NCBI GenBank assembly: GCA_016290775.1 | Contig: JAEEVF010000001.1 | Location: forward strand, 620,001-684,000 | Source: Acetatifactor sp. | GTDB lineage: Bacteria > Bacillota > Clostridia > Lachnospirales > Lachnospiraceae | Direction of reading: 5' to 3' | Length of the DNA: 64,000 nucleotides | In this document: in pieces, positions 1-8,145 of the stretch | Position numbering within the stretch: position 1 is the stretch's first letter | Layout of the letters: each line of letters opens with the position of its first letter | Notes under the pieces: model-generated | The model's database searches: none | Seen by the model: the letters and a program-made list of their open reading frames with translations, nothing else | What the model was told of the DNA's origin: nothing | Translations under genes and position numbers: made by a program

Positions 1-69
1 TTGAAGGTATATGATTATATCGTGCTGAATGCGGACTCCGTGAAGGATCAGCAATTCATTAATAAGTAA
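1..69 (+). CDS. C-terminal end of a truncated CDS, possibly an HlyD-type efflux adaptor
   Basis: Only the last 22 codons are inside the window, ending in TAA at 67-69. The visible residues (KVYDYIVLNADSVKDQQFI) look like the final beta-strands of HlyD/RND-type periplasmic adaptor proteins. Such a gene precedes yggS in related Lachnospiraceae as I recall. The assignment is an inference from a very short stretch. The reading frame continues off the left edge, so start, length and membrane anchor cannot be seen. It lies 4 bp before yggS and may be co-transcribed with it. Confidence 0.4.
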   Translation: MKVYDYIVLNADSVKDQQFINK

Positions 70-73
70 AGAC

Positions 74-766
74 ATGATCAAAGAAAACTATTTTGAAGTA
101 AATGAGAAGGTTGGGAAGGCTTGCGACAGGGCCGGGAGAAATAGGGACGGCGTGACGCTTATTGCAGTAAGCAAGACCAAACCGTTAGAAGACCTGAGGG
201 AAGCCTATGAGGCGGGCGCAAGGGACTTTGGCGAGAATAAGGTTCAGGAGCTTGTGGATAAGATCCCGCAGATGCCGGAAGACATCCGCTGGCACATGAT
301 CGGCCACCTGCAAAGGAATAAGGTCAAGTATATCGTGGACAAGGTGTACATGATCCATGGCGTCGACTCCCTAAGGCTAGGCGAGGAGATCAGCAAGGAA
401 GCCGTAAAGCATGGCGTGACCGTGCGGATCCTGATCGAAGTGAACGTGGCGGGAGAGGACACGAAATATGGCGTCTCACCAGAGGAAGCACCGCAGCTTG
501 CCATAGGATTGTCGAAGCTTCCGGGCATTTCGCTGCAAGGGCTGATGACGATCGCGCCGTACGTAACTGATCCGGAAGAAAATAGGCTAATTTTTGCAAA
601 ATTGAGACAATTGGCAGTTGACATCTCGGAGAAAAACATCGATAATGTTAGTATGAACGTGCTTTCGATGGGAATGACGGGAGACTATGAAGTTGCGGTC
701 GAAGAGGGCGCAACTTTCGTAAGGGTTGGAACCGGGATTTTCGGAGAAAGAAACTACGAGATTTAA
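74..766 (+). CDS. yggS: YggS family pyridoxal phosphate homeostasis protein
   Basis: A 230-residue cytoplasmic PLP-binding protein of the PLPBP/YggS/YlmE family, which buffers free pyridoxal 5'-phosphate and affects amino-acid and keto-acid pools; no catalytic reaction is established for the family. The PLP lysine lies in AVSKTKP (Lys34), followed by the FGENKVQE motif. The C-terminal phosphate-binding segment is LSMGMTGDYEVAVEEGATFV and VRVGTGIFGER. Length is typical. It is followed 24 bp later by sepF, the usual ylmE-sepF order in Firmicutes. Upstream of the ATG there is no strong ribosome binding site, so translation may be coupled to the preceding gene. Confidence 0.96.
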   Translation: MIKENYFEVNEKVGKACDRAGRNRDGVTLIAVSKTKPLEDLREAYEAGARDFGENKVQELVDKIPQMPEDIRWHMIGHLQRNKVKYIVDKVYMIHGVDSLRLGEEISKEAVKHGVTVRILIEVNVAGEDTKYGVSPEEAPQLAIGLSKLPGISLQGLMTIAPYVTDPEENRLIFAKLRQLAVDISEKNIDNVSMNVLSMGMTGDYEVAVEEGATFVRVGTGIFGERNYEI

Positions 767-790
767 GGAAACGTAAAGGAGAGAATTGTC

Positions 791-1336
791 ATGGGAGTAA
801 TGGATAAGTTCCTGAATTACATGAAGCTGAATGATAATGAGGATGAGTATTATGACAATGATTTTTTAGATGATGACGAGGCAGATGAAGCGCCTGCGCC
901 TAAAAAACCTTTTGTTTCCAAGCCTTCTTCAAATGATGATTATGACGACGAGGAGCCAGCGCCTGCAAGACGCCCCGTATCCCGTCCCGTTGCAGCACCT
1001 AGTAAGGTAACGCCGATGCGTGCGAACCCCAAGAAGGGCAATGCAGCCGGCATGGAAGTTTGCGTGATCAAGCCTACGAGCTTTGAGGATGCAAGAGAGA
1101 TCACTGAAACACTTCTGAAGAACAGAACGATCGTGATGAACTTAGAAGGCCTTGACGTTGACGTGGCACAGCGCATCCTGGATTTCACTTCCGGTTCCTG
1201 CTATGCGATTGATGGCAACCTGCAGAAGATTTCCATGTATATCTTCATCATCACGCCCGCAAGCGTTGACATTTCCGGAGATTTTCAGAATATCTTAGGC
1301 GGTTTTGATTCTTCAATGTTGAACACTGTTTTATAA
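791..1336 (+). CDS. sepF: Cell division protein SepF
   Basis: SepF binds FtsZ and the membrane and aligns FtsZ protofilaments at the septum. The 181-residue protein shows the three expected parts: an N-terminal amphipathic membrane-targeting segment (MGVMDKFLNYMKLN), an acidic then Pro/Arg-rich disordered linker (about residues 17-90), and a compact C-terminal alpha/beta dimerisation domain (about 92-175, with NRTIVMNLEGLDVDVAQRIL and FTSGSCYAIDG). The start has an AAAGGAG site 9 nt upstream. It sits directly after yggS and ends 25 bp before a strong terminator hairpin, so the yggS-sepF unit appears to stop there. Confidence 0.96.
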   Translation: MGVMDKFLNYMKLNDNEDEYYDNDFLDDDEADEAPAPKKPFVSKPSSNDDYDDEEPAPARRPVSRPVAAPSKVTPMRANPKKGNAAGMEVCVIKPTSFEDAREITETLLKNRTIVMNLEGLDVDVAQRILDFTSGSCYAIDGNLQKISMYIFIITPASVDISGDFQNILGGFDSSMLNTVL

Positions 1337-1360
1337 TCTCTGATCAAAATCAAAAGTGCG

Positions 1361-1397
1361 GAAAGCTTCCCGCAAAGCGGCGGGAAGCTTTTCTTTC
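1361..1397 (+). terminator. Rho-independent terminator after sepF
   Basis: A 12-bp perfect stem (AAAGCTTCCCGC at 1362-1373 with its complement at 1380-1391), a 6-nt loop and a T-rich tail. It separates the sepF unit from aroB. Confidence 0.9.
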
Positions 1398-1428
1398 GTT
1401 ATGTATCATATTATGGAGGTATAAGGAA

Positions 1429-2535
1429 TTGGCCGAGAGACTTGAAGTTCAAATGAATAAAAAGCCCTGTTATTCCATCGTTTTTTCCACGGATTGGAAT
1501 GAACTGGCGATGGAGCTTTCCGAAATGGAGTTACAGGGCCGAAAGATCTGCATTATCACGGACTCAAACGTGGATCCGATCTACGGAGAAGTGGTTGCAA
1601 ACGCGATCAAACCTTGCTGCAAGGAGGTTTTCCGATTCGTTTTTCCTGCGGGAGAGGAGAACAAGAACTTAGATACGGTACGAGATGCGTATGTTTTCCT
1701 GATCCAGAACCATTTTGACCGAAAAGATCTTTTGATCGCGCTGGGCGGAGGCGTCGTTGGAGACTTGACCGGATTCGTCGCTGCGACCTATCTTAGGGGC
1801 ATTGATTTCATCCAGGTGCCTACAACGCTACTCGCACAGGCAGACAGCTCCATCGGCGGAAAGACGGGCGTTGACTTTGACGGTTATAAGAACATGGTTG
1901 GCGCTTTCAAGATGCCGAAACTTGTTTTCATGAATTTTGAGACGCTTAAGACACTGGATGAGAGACAGTATTATTCTGGATTTGCGGAGATCATGAAGCA
2001 CGGTTTGATCAAGGATGCGGAGTTTTACGAGTGGCTCCTCGAGAATATGTATGAGATCCATGAAAGAGACTTAAGCGTTCTTAAAGAAATGCTCCAGAGA
2101 AGCTGCATGGTGAAAAAGCTTGTAGTGGAAAGGGATCCGACGGAGCAAGGCGACAGAGCACTGTTGAATCTGGGTCACACGATCGGACATGCCATCGAAA
2201 AGGCAAAGAACTTTGCGCTGTTCCACGGAGAATGCGTTGCGCTTGGATGCGTGGCGGCTGCATATATTTCCTGGAAAAAGGAAATGCTTTCCATGGAGGA
2301 ATATTATGAGATCCGCGACATGTTCGTTCCGTTCTGTCTGCCGATCACGGTTGACGGGATCAGTCCAGAAGAAGTGCTGAAGCTGACAAAGTCTGACAAG
2401 AAGAAAGACGGCGACCATATCAAGTTTATTCTGCTTAAGAAGATCGGGAAGGCCGTGATCGACACTTCCGTAACGGACGATGAGATCCTTGCGGCCATCA
2501 AGGAAATCTATTTTGACGAAGAGGCAAATGATTGA
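1429..2535 (+). CDS. aroB: 3-dehydroquinate synthase
   Basis: Converts DAHP to 3-dehydroquinate, the second step of the shikimate pathway, using NAD and a divalent metal. The 368-residue sequence carries the NAD-binding GGGVVGDLTGFVAATY segment, the substrate/metal segment PTTLLAQADSSIGGKTGVD, and the metal-ligand regions with SGFAEIMKHGLIKD, LLNLGHTIGHAIEK and LFHGECVALG. I chose the TTG at 1429 because a perfect GGAGGT lies 8 nt upstream (1415-1420). The first in-frame ATG is at 1453 and would be too far from it. The 3' end overlaps the start of lspA, indicating translational coupling. The other shikimate genes are not nearby. Confidence 0.96.
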   Translation: MAERLEVQMNKKPCYSIVFSTDWNELAMELSEMELQGRKICIITDSNVDPIYGEVVANAIKPCCKEVFRFVFPAGEENKNLDTVRDAYVFLIQNHFDRKDLLIALGGGVVGDLTGFVAATYLRGIDFIQVPTTLLAQADSSIGGKTGVDFDGYKNMVGAFKMPKLVFMNFETLKTLDERQYYSGFAEIMKHGLIKDAEFYEWLLENMYEIHERDLSVLKEMLQRSCMVKKLVVERDPTEQGDRALLNLGHTIGHAIEKAKNFALFHGECVALGCVAAAYISWKKEMLSMEEYYEIRDMFVPFCLPITVDGISPEEVLKLTKSDKKKDGDHIKFILLKKIGKAVIDTSVTDDEILAAIKEIYFDEEAND

Positions 2536-3083
2536 TGAAGGAACAAGATAAGAAAAGGATTGTCTGGTTTTGCCGTGACATCCTCCTGGCAGCGGCTTTG
2601 ATCGCTCTGGATCAATGGACAAAAGCCCTTGCGGTGGCTAAGCTAAAGGGCGGGGAAGCCTTTGTGATCCTAAGGAACGTATTTGAATTGGAATACCTGG
2701 AAAATCGCGGATCTGCCTTTGGAATGTTTCAGGGAAAAAAGGTTTTTCTTTTGATCGTCGGCGTTGTCTTTATGGCGTTTTTGTGCTATTTCCTTTACAA
2801 AGCACCGACAGAAAAACGCTTTGTGCCCCTGCGCCTTCTTGCTGCGTTTATCATGGCGGGAGGCATCGGCAACATGATCGACCGCTTTGTGCTTGGTTAC
2901 GTCGTGGACTTTTTCTCTTTTGTGTTGATCCATTTTCCGGTGTTTAACGTGGCGGATATCTACATTACCGTTTCAACCATATTGCTTGCAATCCTTCTGA
3001 TATTTGTTTATAAGGAGGAGGAACTTACCTTCCTTTGGAAGACGAAACGTGGGAAGGCAAAAGACGACAAAAGCGGGGAGTGA
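2535..3083 (+). CDS. lspA: Lipoprotein signal peptidase (signal peptidase II)
   Basis: An integral membrane aspartyl protease that removes signal peptides from prolipoproteins after diacylglyceryl modification. The 182-residue protein has four predicted membrane segments. Conserved blocks are LDQWTKALA, YLENRGSAFGMFQ, GGIGNMIDRFVLGYVVDFF and FNVADIYITV; the catalytic aspartates are those in VVDF and FNVAD. The ATG at 2535 overlaps the aroB stop (TGATG); an in-frame TTG one codon earlier is less likely. The C-terminal tail is lysine-rich and cytoplasmic. rluD follows after 3 bp, the usual lspA-rluD order in Firmicutes. A candidate substrate is the small lipoprotein encoded at 62591. Confidence 0.97.
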   Translation: MKEQDKKRIVWFCRDILLAAALIALDQWTKALAVAKLKGGEAFVILRNVFELEYLENRGSAFGMFQGKKVFLLIVGVVFMAFLCYFLYKAPTEKRFVPLRLLAAFIMAGGIGNMIDRFVLGYVVDFFSFVLIHFPVFNVADIYITVSTILLAILLIFVYKEEELTFLWKTKRGKAKDDKSGE

Positions 3084-3086
3084 CCT

Positions 3087-4010
3087 ATGGAGCAGATCGA
3101 GTTGACCGTTCCGGAAGAATATGAAGAAGTGCGACTGGACAAATGCGTGAGCGAACTCATGGGCGAAAAGCTTTCCAGGTCAGCGATCCAAAAGATGATC
3201 AAGGCCGGGGAAATGACCGTCAACGGGAAGGCCGAGAAGGTCAGCTTTGCGTTGCATGCAGATGACGTGATCTCGTTTACGCTAAATGACCCGATCGATC
3301 CTGAGATCAAGGCTGAGGACATTCCGCTGACGATCCTTTATGAAGACGAAGATCTTCTTATCGTATCTAAACCCAAGGGTATGGTGGTGCATCCTGCACC
3401 AGGGCATCTCGAGGGAACGCTTGTAAATGCGCTGATGTTTCACTGCAAGGGCAGTCTTTCAGGCATCAATGGCGTGCTTAGGCCGGGAATTGTCCACAGG
3501 ATCGACAAGGATACCAGCGGTTCCTTGGTCGTTTGCAAAAATGATGCGACGCATCATGCGCTTGCACAGCAATTTGCGGTCCATTCGATCACGAGGAAAT
3601 ATTATTGCATCTGTCAGGGGAATGTTAAGGAAGACGAATTTACGGTTGATAAGGCAATCGCAAGGCATCCGGTGGATCGTAAGAAAATGTGCGTGAGCAC
3701 GGACAAGAATGCAAGACGTGCCGTGACACACGGGAAGGTTTTGGAACGCTTTGGTAACTATACTTATTTGGAATGCTCGCTCGAAACGGGCAGGACGCAT
3801 CAGATCCGCGTGCACTTATCGAGCCTTGGGCATCCCATTCTTGGCGATACTATATACGGCGGCAAGGATTATAAAGGAATGGGCCAGATCCTGCACGCGG
3901 GGGTGCTTGGATTTGTTCATCCGCGAACGGGAGAATACTTGGAAGTAACCTGTGATTTACCTTTGTACTTTCAAGAGATTTTAAGGATTTTTCGCACTTC
4001 GAAATCATGA
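3087..4010 (+). CDS. rluD: RluD-type 23S rRNA pseudouridine synthase
   Basis: An RluA/RluD-family pseudouridine synthase of 307 residues. An N-terminal S4 RNA-binding domain (about 15-75, with RLDKCVSELMGEKLSRSAIQ) is followed by the catalytic domain. The catalytic aspartate lies in GIVHRIDKDTSG, and the family motif SLETGRTHQIRVHLSSLGHP is present. It is the ylyB-type gene found beside lspA in Firmicutes, expected to modify helix 69 of 23S rRNA, though the exact target site is inferred from family and synteny. It is translated 3 bp after lspA. A second RluA-family paralogue lies at 29561. Confidence 0.93.
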   Translation: MEQIELTVPEEYEEVRLDKCVSELMGEKLSRSAIQKMIKAGEMTVNGKAEKVSFALHADDVISFTLNDPIDPEIKAEDIPLTILYEDEDLLIVSKPKGMVVHPAPGHLEGTLVNALMFHCKGSLSGINGVLRPGIVHRIDKDTSGSLVVCKNDATHHALAQQFAVHSITRKYYCICQGNVKEDEFTVDKAIARHPVDRKKMCVSTDKNARRAVTHGKVLERFGNYTYLECSLETGRTHQIRVHLSSLGHPILGDTIYGGKDYKGMGQILHAGVLGFVHPRTGEYLEVTCDLPLYFQEILRIFRTSKS

Positions 4011-4017
4011 AAAACAC

Positions 4018-4046
4018 TTGAGAAAATAGCGGAAAAAGAATATAAT
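4018..4046 (+). promoter_or_regulatory. Sigma-A-type promoter for the cytidylate-kinase-like gene
   Basis: TTGAGA (4018-4023) and TATAAT (4041-4046) are separated by 17 bp. This directly precedes the gene at 4103 and begins just after the rluD stop codon. Confidence 0.75.
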
Positions 4047-4102
4047 AAATATATGGTATTGGGGAATCAGCAAACACTTTTTGGGGAAAGGCGGGTGCGG
4101 TT

Positions 4103-4753
4103 ATGAATACGGTCATTACGATTGGAAGACAGTTTGGCTCGGCTGGCAGGGAGATCGGCGAGAAGGTGGCCGAACACTTTGGCATCAAGTGTTATGACAA
4201 GGAGCTTTTGACCAGGGCGGCAAAGGAGAGTGGTTTCTGTGAGGAAATGATCCAGAACCATGATGAACGCCCGACGAATTCGTTCCTTTACAATCTCGTC
4301 ATGGACACTTATTCCTTTGGCTACAATGCCTCCTCCTTTGTGGACATGCCGATCAGCCACAAGGTGTTCCTTGCACAGTTTGACACGATCAAAAAGATCG
4401 CCGACGAAGGCCCTTGCGTGATTGTCGGACGTTGCGCGGACTATGCTTTGGCGGATTATGAAAACTGCGTGCATCTTTTCATCTTTGCCGATGAAGAAAC
4501 CCGGATCAAGCGTGTCATGGAAAAATATCAGCTCAGCGAGTACAAAGCGCAGGAGATGATCAGCAAGAAGGATAAGCAGCGTCAAAGCTATTACAATTAC
4601 TATTCTTCCAAGAAATGGGGCAGGGCTGACAGCTACGACCTTTGCATCAATTCCAGCGTGCTTGGCGTGGAAGGCACCATAAAGCTTATCATCCAGTACG
4701 TGGAAGATTTTGAAAAGAGATCCATGGAAAAAGAGCAGGCGAATGCCAATTAA
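4103..4753 (+). CDS. Cytidylate kinase-like family protein
   Basis: A 216-residue P-loop protein of the cytidylate kinase-like family common in Clostridia. The N-terminus (ITIGRQFGSAGREIGEKVAE) replaces the normal Walker A of Cmk with the family's GRQFGSGG-like loop. Downstream are IVGRCADYAL, a lid-like segment rich in Arg/Lys (RIKRVMEKYQLS) and YYNYYSSKKWG followed by YDLCINSS. The true Cmk motif for CMP recognition is not obvious, so the substrate is uncertain; it may phosphorylate another small metabolite. It has its own promoter and is followed by the rplU promoter, so it is probably monocistronic. Confidence 0.85.
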   Translation: MNTVITIGRQFGSAGREIGEKVAEHFGIKCYDKELLTRAAKESGFCEEMIQNHDERPTNSFLYNLVMDTYSFGYNASSFVDMPISHKVFLAQFDTIKKIADEGPCVIVGRCADYALADYENCVHLFIFADEETRIKRVMEKYQLSEYKAQEMISKKDKQRQSYYNYYSSKKWGRADSYDLCINSSVLGVEGTIKLIIQYVEDFEKRSMEKEQANAN

Positions 4754-4766
4754 TGGCAAAAAGCTA

Positions 4767-4796
4767 TTGACATATAAGGCACCCTTATGCTATGAT
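4767..4796 (+). promoter_or_regulatory. Promoter of the rplU-prp-rpmA operon
   Basis: A consensus TTGACA (4767-4772), an 18-bp spacer and TATGAT (4791-4796). This is a strong promoter, as expected for ribosomal protein genes. Confidence 0.85.
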
Positions 4797-4802
4797 ACTA
4801 CA

Positions 4803-4883
4803 GTATGCCGCATAACTAGGTAAAAGTGCGCCCATGCGCCACCAAAGTTAGCGAGTTTTTAGCGTAAGGAGGTGCCTTATTTT
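4803..4883 (+). promoter_or_regulatory. 5' leader of rplU, candidate L21 autoregulatory leader
   Basis: About 80 nt of untranslated leader lie between the inferred transcription start and the rplU ATG. It contains a GC-rich hairpin (GTGCGC...GCGCCAC with one bulge, about 4827-4843) and AT-rich flanks before the AAGGAGG site. Firmicutes carry a known L21 leader RNA motif here. I cannot confirm a match to that family by eye, so this is an inference from position and structure. Confidence 0.5.
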
Positions 4884-5189
4884 ATGTACGCAATCATTGC
4901 AACTGGCGGTAAGCAGTACAAGGTTTCCGAGGGCGACGTGATCAAGGTTGAAAAGCTTGACGTTGAAGAGGGAAACACTGTAACGTTTGATCAGGTAATT
5001 GCAGTAAGTGATGATACCCTGAAGGTTGGCGACGACGTAGCAAACGCTAGCGTTTCCGCAACCGTTATGGAGCAGGGCAGATACCGGAAGGTTATTGTTT
5101 ACAAGTACAAGAGAAAATCCGGATATCATAAGAAGAATGGTCACAGACAGTACTTTACCCAGGTAAAGATCGACAAGATCAATCTGTAA
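4884..5189 (+). CDS. rplU: 50S ribosomal protein L21
   Basis: A 101-residue ribosomal protein L21 that binds 23S rRNA domain II. The family N-terminus MYAIIATGGKQYKVSEGDVI and the basic C-terminus with YKRKSGYHKKNGHRQ are clear. I use the ATG at 4884 because it matches the universal L21 start and has AAGGAGG 11 nt upstream; an in-frame GTG at 4872 overlaps that site. It is first in the operon rplU-prp-rpmA, which precedes obgE as in most Firmicutes. Confidence 0.98.
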   Translation: MYAIIATGGKQYKVSEGDVIKVEKLDVEEGNTVTFDQVIAVSDDTLKVGDDVANASVSATVMEQGRYRKVIVYKYKRKSGYHKKNGHRQYFTQVKIDKINL

Positions 5190-5190
5190 T

Positions 5191-5523
5191 ATGACGACGA
5201 TCGTGATCCAAAAAACAAAAAATGGTTCCTATCGGGGTTTCACCTGTATGGGACATGCAGGATTCGCGAAAAAGCAAGGAGCTGACGTGCTCTGTGCAGC
5301 GATCTCAACGCTGACGATCTCTACTGCAAATGCTTTAGAGGAATTAGCAAAGGAAAAGGTAAGCAGCGTGACCAATGAGGAAACGGGCTTCCTGAAGGTT
5401 GAGTTTGAAAGCGAACTGCAGGAACGATCCGCATTTCTGATGGATGCCATGGTGTATTCCCTGGAAAAACTAAGTCAGGAGTACGGAAAAAAGTATCTAC
5501 AAATCAAGTTTGAGGAGGTGTAA
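5191..5523 (+). CDS. prp: Ribosomal-processing cysteine protease Prp
   Basis: A 110-residue cysteine protease that removes the N-terminal extension of ribosomal protein L27 in Firmicutes and relatives. The catalytic pair is visible: His in TCMGHAGFA and Cys in [10 protein letters not shown], with the typical spacing. It lies between rplU (1 bp) and rpmA (4 bp), the diagnostic position. Its presumed substrate is encoded next door with an intact cleavage motif. The 3' end overlaps the ribosome binding site of rpmA (GAGGAGGTG), suggesting coupled translation. Confidence 0.96.
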   Translation: MTTIVIQKTKNGSYRGFTCMGHAGFAKKQGADVLCAAISTLTISTANALEELAKEKVSSVTNEETGFLKVEFESELQERSAFLMDAMVYSLEKLSQEYGKKYLQIKFEEV

Positions 5524-5527
5524 AACC

Positions 5528-5815
5528 ATGTTGAGAATAAACCTTCAATTGTTCGCTCATAAAAAGGGCGTGGGCTCTACCAAGAACGGCAGAGATTCCG
5601 AGTCCAAGAGATTAGGCGCAAAGAGAGCGGACGGACAGTTTGTGAAGGCCGGCAATATTCTTTACAAGCAGCGCGGAACCAAGATCCATCCCGGCGTGAA
5701 CGTAGGGATTGGCGGTGACGACACGCTGTACGCTTTGGTAGACGGAGTTCTTCGTTTCGAGAGAAAGGGCCGCGACAAAAAGCAGGCTTCCGTTTATCCC
5801 AAGGAAGAGCAGTAA
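5528..5815 (+). CDS. rpmA: 50S ribosomal protein L27 with cleavable N-terminal extension
   Basis: L27 (95 residues as translated) whose mature N-terminus reaches the peptidyl transferase centre. It starts with MLRINLQLF, the Firmicute extension, followed by [20 protein letters not shown], the canonical mature start. Prp cleavage is expected between Phe9 and Ala10. The ATG at 5528 has GAGGAGGTG about 9 nt upstream; in-frame codons upstream belong to the overlapping prp end. A terminator follows at 5831. Confidence 0.98.
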   Translation: MLRINLQLFAHKKGVGSTKNGRDSESKRLGAKRADGQFVKAGNILYKQRGTKIHPGVNVGIGGDDTLYALVDGVLRFERKGRDKKQASVYPKEEQ

Positions 5816-5830
5816 ATTTTGTTATCCCGG

Positions 5831-5867
5831 GGCTTCAAACTGATATAGTTTGAAGCCTTTGTTTTTA
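5831..5867 (+). terminator. Rho-independent terminator after rpmA
   Basis: A 10-bp perfect stem (GGCTTCAAAC at 5831-5840 with its complement at 5848-5857), a 7-nt loop and a TTTGTTTTT tail. It separates the ribosomal operon from obgE. Confidence 0.88.
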
Positions 5868-5899
5868 AAGTGTTTTCTTAGGTAAAGGAGGACGGCTCA

Positions 5900-7192
5900 A
5901 TGTTTGTGGACAGAGCCAGGATCATTGTACGCAGCGGAAAAGGCGGCGACGGACATGTTTCCTTTCGTCGTGAAAAGTTCGTTCCGGACGGCGGACCGGA
6001 CGGCGGAGACGGCGGAACGGGCGGCGACGTGATCTTTCAAGTTGATAAAGGACTGAACACGCTGATCGATTTTCGGCACGTGAGGAAATATAAAGCCGGA
6101 GACGGTGAAGAAGGCGGAAAAAAGAATTGCCGCGGCAAAGACGGCGAAGACGTGATCATTAAGATCCCGGAGGGTACTGTTATCAAAGAAGCCAATTCTG
6201 ATAAGGTCATCATCGACATGTCGGGTGACAACCAGAGAGTTGTTTTGCTAAAGGGCGGAAGAGGCGGCAATGGTAACCAGCATTATGCAACTCCGACCAT
6301 GCAGGCGCCGAAATATGCGCAGCCTGGTCAACCTGCGCAGGAGCTGGAGCTTACGCTGGAACTCAAGGTGATCGCTGACGTTGGCCTTGTAGGCTTCCCG
6401 AACGTCGGGAAATCAACGCTTTTGTCACGCGTTACCAATGCAAGACCTAAGATCGCAAATTATCATTTTACGACCTTAAGTCCGAACCTCGGCGTTGTGG
6501 ACCTGGAGGGCGCGAAAGACTTTGTGATCGCTGACATTCCGGGGCTGATCGAGGGCGCATCTGAGGGCGTCGGACTGGGATATGAATTCTTACGTCACAT
6601 CGAACGCACGAAGGTCATCATCCATGTGGTGGATGCCGCAGGCACGGAAGGACGTGACCCCATTGCGGATATCTATGCCATCAATAAGGAACTTGAGACC
6701 TACAATCCTGGGATCGCAGAAAGACCGCAAGTGATCGCGGCAAACAAGATGGATGCGATCTATGAAGAGGATGCCGATGAGGTGCTTAAAGGCCTTCGCG
6801 AAGAGTTTGAGCCCAAGGGCATCAAGGTGTTCCCCATCAGTGCCGTAAGCGGCCAGGGACTTTCAGAGCTTTTGTATGAAGTGAGCAAGATGCTTGAGCA
6901 GGTAGGGGAAGATCGGACGGTGTTCGAGCGAGAGTACTTCCCTGAAAAGCTTTCTGAGCTCGCTTCGGAGCCATATACCGTGACCTATGATCCCGAAGAG
7001 GCGGAATATGTCGTCGAAGGTCCTCGCATCGAGAAAATGCTTGGATATACGAATCTTGACAGTGAAAAGGGCTTCCAATTCTTCCAGAAGTTCCTAAAGG
7101 AGAACGGCATTTTGGATGAGCTTGAGAAGCTTGGCATCAAGGACGGTGACACCGTAAGACTTTATGGCTTGTCCTTCGATTATTATAAGTAA
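5900..7192 (+). CDS. obgE: GTPase ObgE/CgtA
   Basis: An essential 430-residue GTPase acting in 50S assembly and stress signalling. The three domains are in order: the glycine-rich Obg fold (about 1-158), the G domain (about 159-330, with GFPNVGKSTLLSRV, DIPGLIEGASEGVGLGYEFL and ANKMD), and the C-terminal OCT domain (about 350-430, ending VRLYGLSFDYYK). AAAGGAGG lies 8 nt before the ATG. It follows rpmA, and yhbY, nadD, yqeK and rsfS follow it with short gaps in the conserved Firmicute order for ribosome assembly and NAD genes. Confidence 0.98.
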   Translation: MFVDRARIIVRSGKGGDGHVSFRREKFVPDGGPDGGDGGTGGDVIFQVDKGLNTLIDFRHVRKYKAGDGEEGGKKNCRGKDGEDVIIKIPEGTVIKEANSDKVIIDMSGDNQRVVLLKGGRGGNGNQHYATPTMQAPKYAQPGQPAQELELTLELKVIADVGLVGFPNVGKSTLLSRVTNARPKIANYHFTTLSPNLGVVDLEGAKDFVIADIPGLIEGASEGVGLGYEFLRHIERTKVIIHVVDAAGTEGRDPIADIYAINKELETYNPGIAERPQVIAANKMDAIYEEDADEVLKGLREEFEPKGIKVFPISAVSGQGLSELLYEVSKMLEQVGEDRTVFEREYFPEKLSELASEPYTVTYDPEEAEYVVEGPRIEKMLGYTNLDSEKGFQFFQKFLKENGILDELEKLGIKDGDTVRLYGLSFDYYK

Positions 7193-7207
7193 ATGAGGAA
7201 TTGAAAA

Positions 7208-7498
7208 ATGACGAGTAAGCAAAGAGCGTATTTAAAGAGTCTCGCAAGCGTACTGAATCCGACATTTCAGGTGGGAAAGTCTTCCCTGACGCCTGAGATC
7301 ACGGAAGCTATCGGCGAGAGCTTTAACAACAATGAGCTGATCAAGGTATCGGTTTTGAAGAATTGCGCAGATGATCCTCGCGAGATCGCCGAGTATGTTG
7401 CAGAGCGCACCCATTCCGAACTGGTACAGGTGATCGGAAAGAAATTTGTTTTATATAAACCTTTCAAGGAAAATCCGAAGATCGTACTTCCCAAATAA
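7208..7498 (+). CDS. yhbY: YhbY/YqeI family CRM-domain RNA-binding protein
   Basis: A 96-residue protein consisting of one CRM domain, the fold found in pre-50S-binding YhbY. It starts MTSKQRAYLKSLAS and has the GKSSLT variant of the GxxG RNA-binding loop, then VGK...ITEAIGESFNNNELIKVSVL and QVIGKKFVLYK. It probably helps 50S maturation. It lies between obgE and nadD, its usual place. Confidence 0.93.
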   Translation: MTSKQRAYLKSLASVLNPTFQVGKSSLTPEITEAIGESFNNNELIKVSVLKNCADDPREIAEYVAERTHSELVQVIGKKFVLYKPFKENPKIVLPK

Positions 7499-7515
7499 GC
7501 GTTTGGAGGTGTACT

Positions 7516-8118
7516 ATGGCAAAGATCGGCATTCTTGGCGGTTCGTTCCATCCTATTCATAACGGACATTTGCAGCTAGGGCAATACTGCCTTGACAAAA
7601 GGATCGTTCGTGAAGTGTGGTTCATTCCCACAGGCGTTTCCTACCTGAAGGCAGGCATGAAAATGCTAACGGGGGAAGAGCGCCTTCATTTGGTGGAACT
7701 GGCCATTCAAGGGAATCCTCGGATGAAGGCCCTGGACGTCGAGATCAAACGGCCGGGTAATACCTATACCGTGGAAACCTTAGAGGAGCTTAAGAAATCC
7801 TATCCTGAACATGAATTTTGCTTTATCATCGGAGCAGATTGCCTGTTCAGCATGGAAAGCTGGTATCGCGCCGATGACATCTTTAGAATGGCGGAGCTTT
7901 TGGTCGCACGCCGTGACGGAAAGTCCTATGCTGAAATGCAGAGAAAAGCAAGGGATCTGGAAGAAAGGTTTGGCGCCAGGATCAGGATCCTTCGATTTGA
8001 GGAAATGGACATTTCTTCGACGCAGATCCGTGAAAGGCTAAAGGCAGGTAAGGATACAAGCGACCTTTTGCCGGAAGCAGTTTTTAAAGAAATCAAGAAG
8101 CGCAAATTTTTTAAGTAG
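7516..8118 (+). CDS. nadD: Nicotinate-nucleotide adenylyltransferase
   Basis: Transfers AMP from ATP to nicotinic acid mononucleotide, making deamido-NAD. The 200-residue sequence has the nucleotidyltransferase motif GGSFHPIHNGHL, the FIIGADCLFSMESWYRAD substrate loop and the ISSTxIR-type motif as DISSTQIRERL. GGAGGTG precedes the ATG. It lies between yhbY and yqeK as in Bacillus and its relatives. Confidence 0.97.
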   Translation: MAKIGILGGSFHPIHNGHLQLGQYCLDKRIVREVWFIPTGVSYLKAGMKMLTGEERLHLVELAIQGNPRMKALDVEIKRPGNTYTVETLEELKKSYPEHEFCFIIGADCLFSMESWYRADDIFRMAELLVARRDGKSYAEMQRKARDLEERFGARIRILRFEEMDISSTQIRERLKAGKDTSDLLPEAVFKEIKKRKFFK

Positions 8119-8145
8119 ATTTATTTGGCGTGAAAGAGGAAGATA

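Noticed and set aside
4067..4759. 230-residue - strand frame opposite the cytidylate-kinase-like gene
   Set aside because: The + strand gene has a promoter, P-loop and family motifs; the reverse frame does not.
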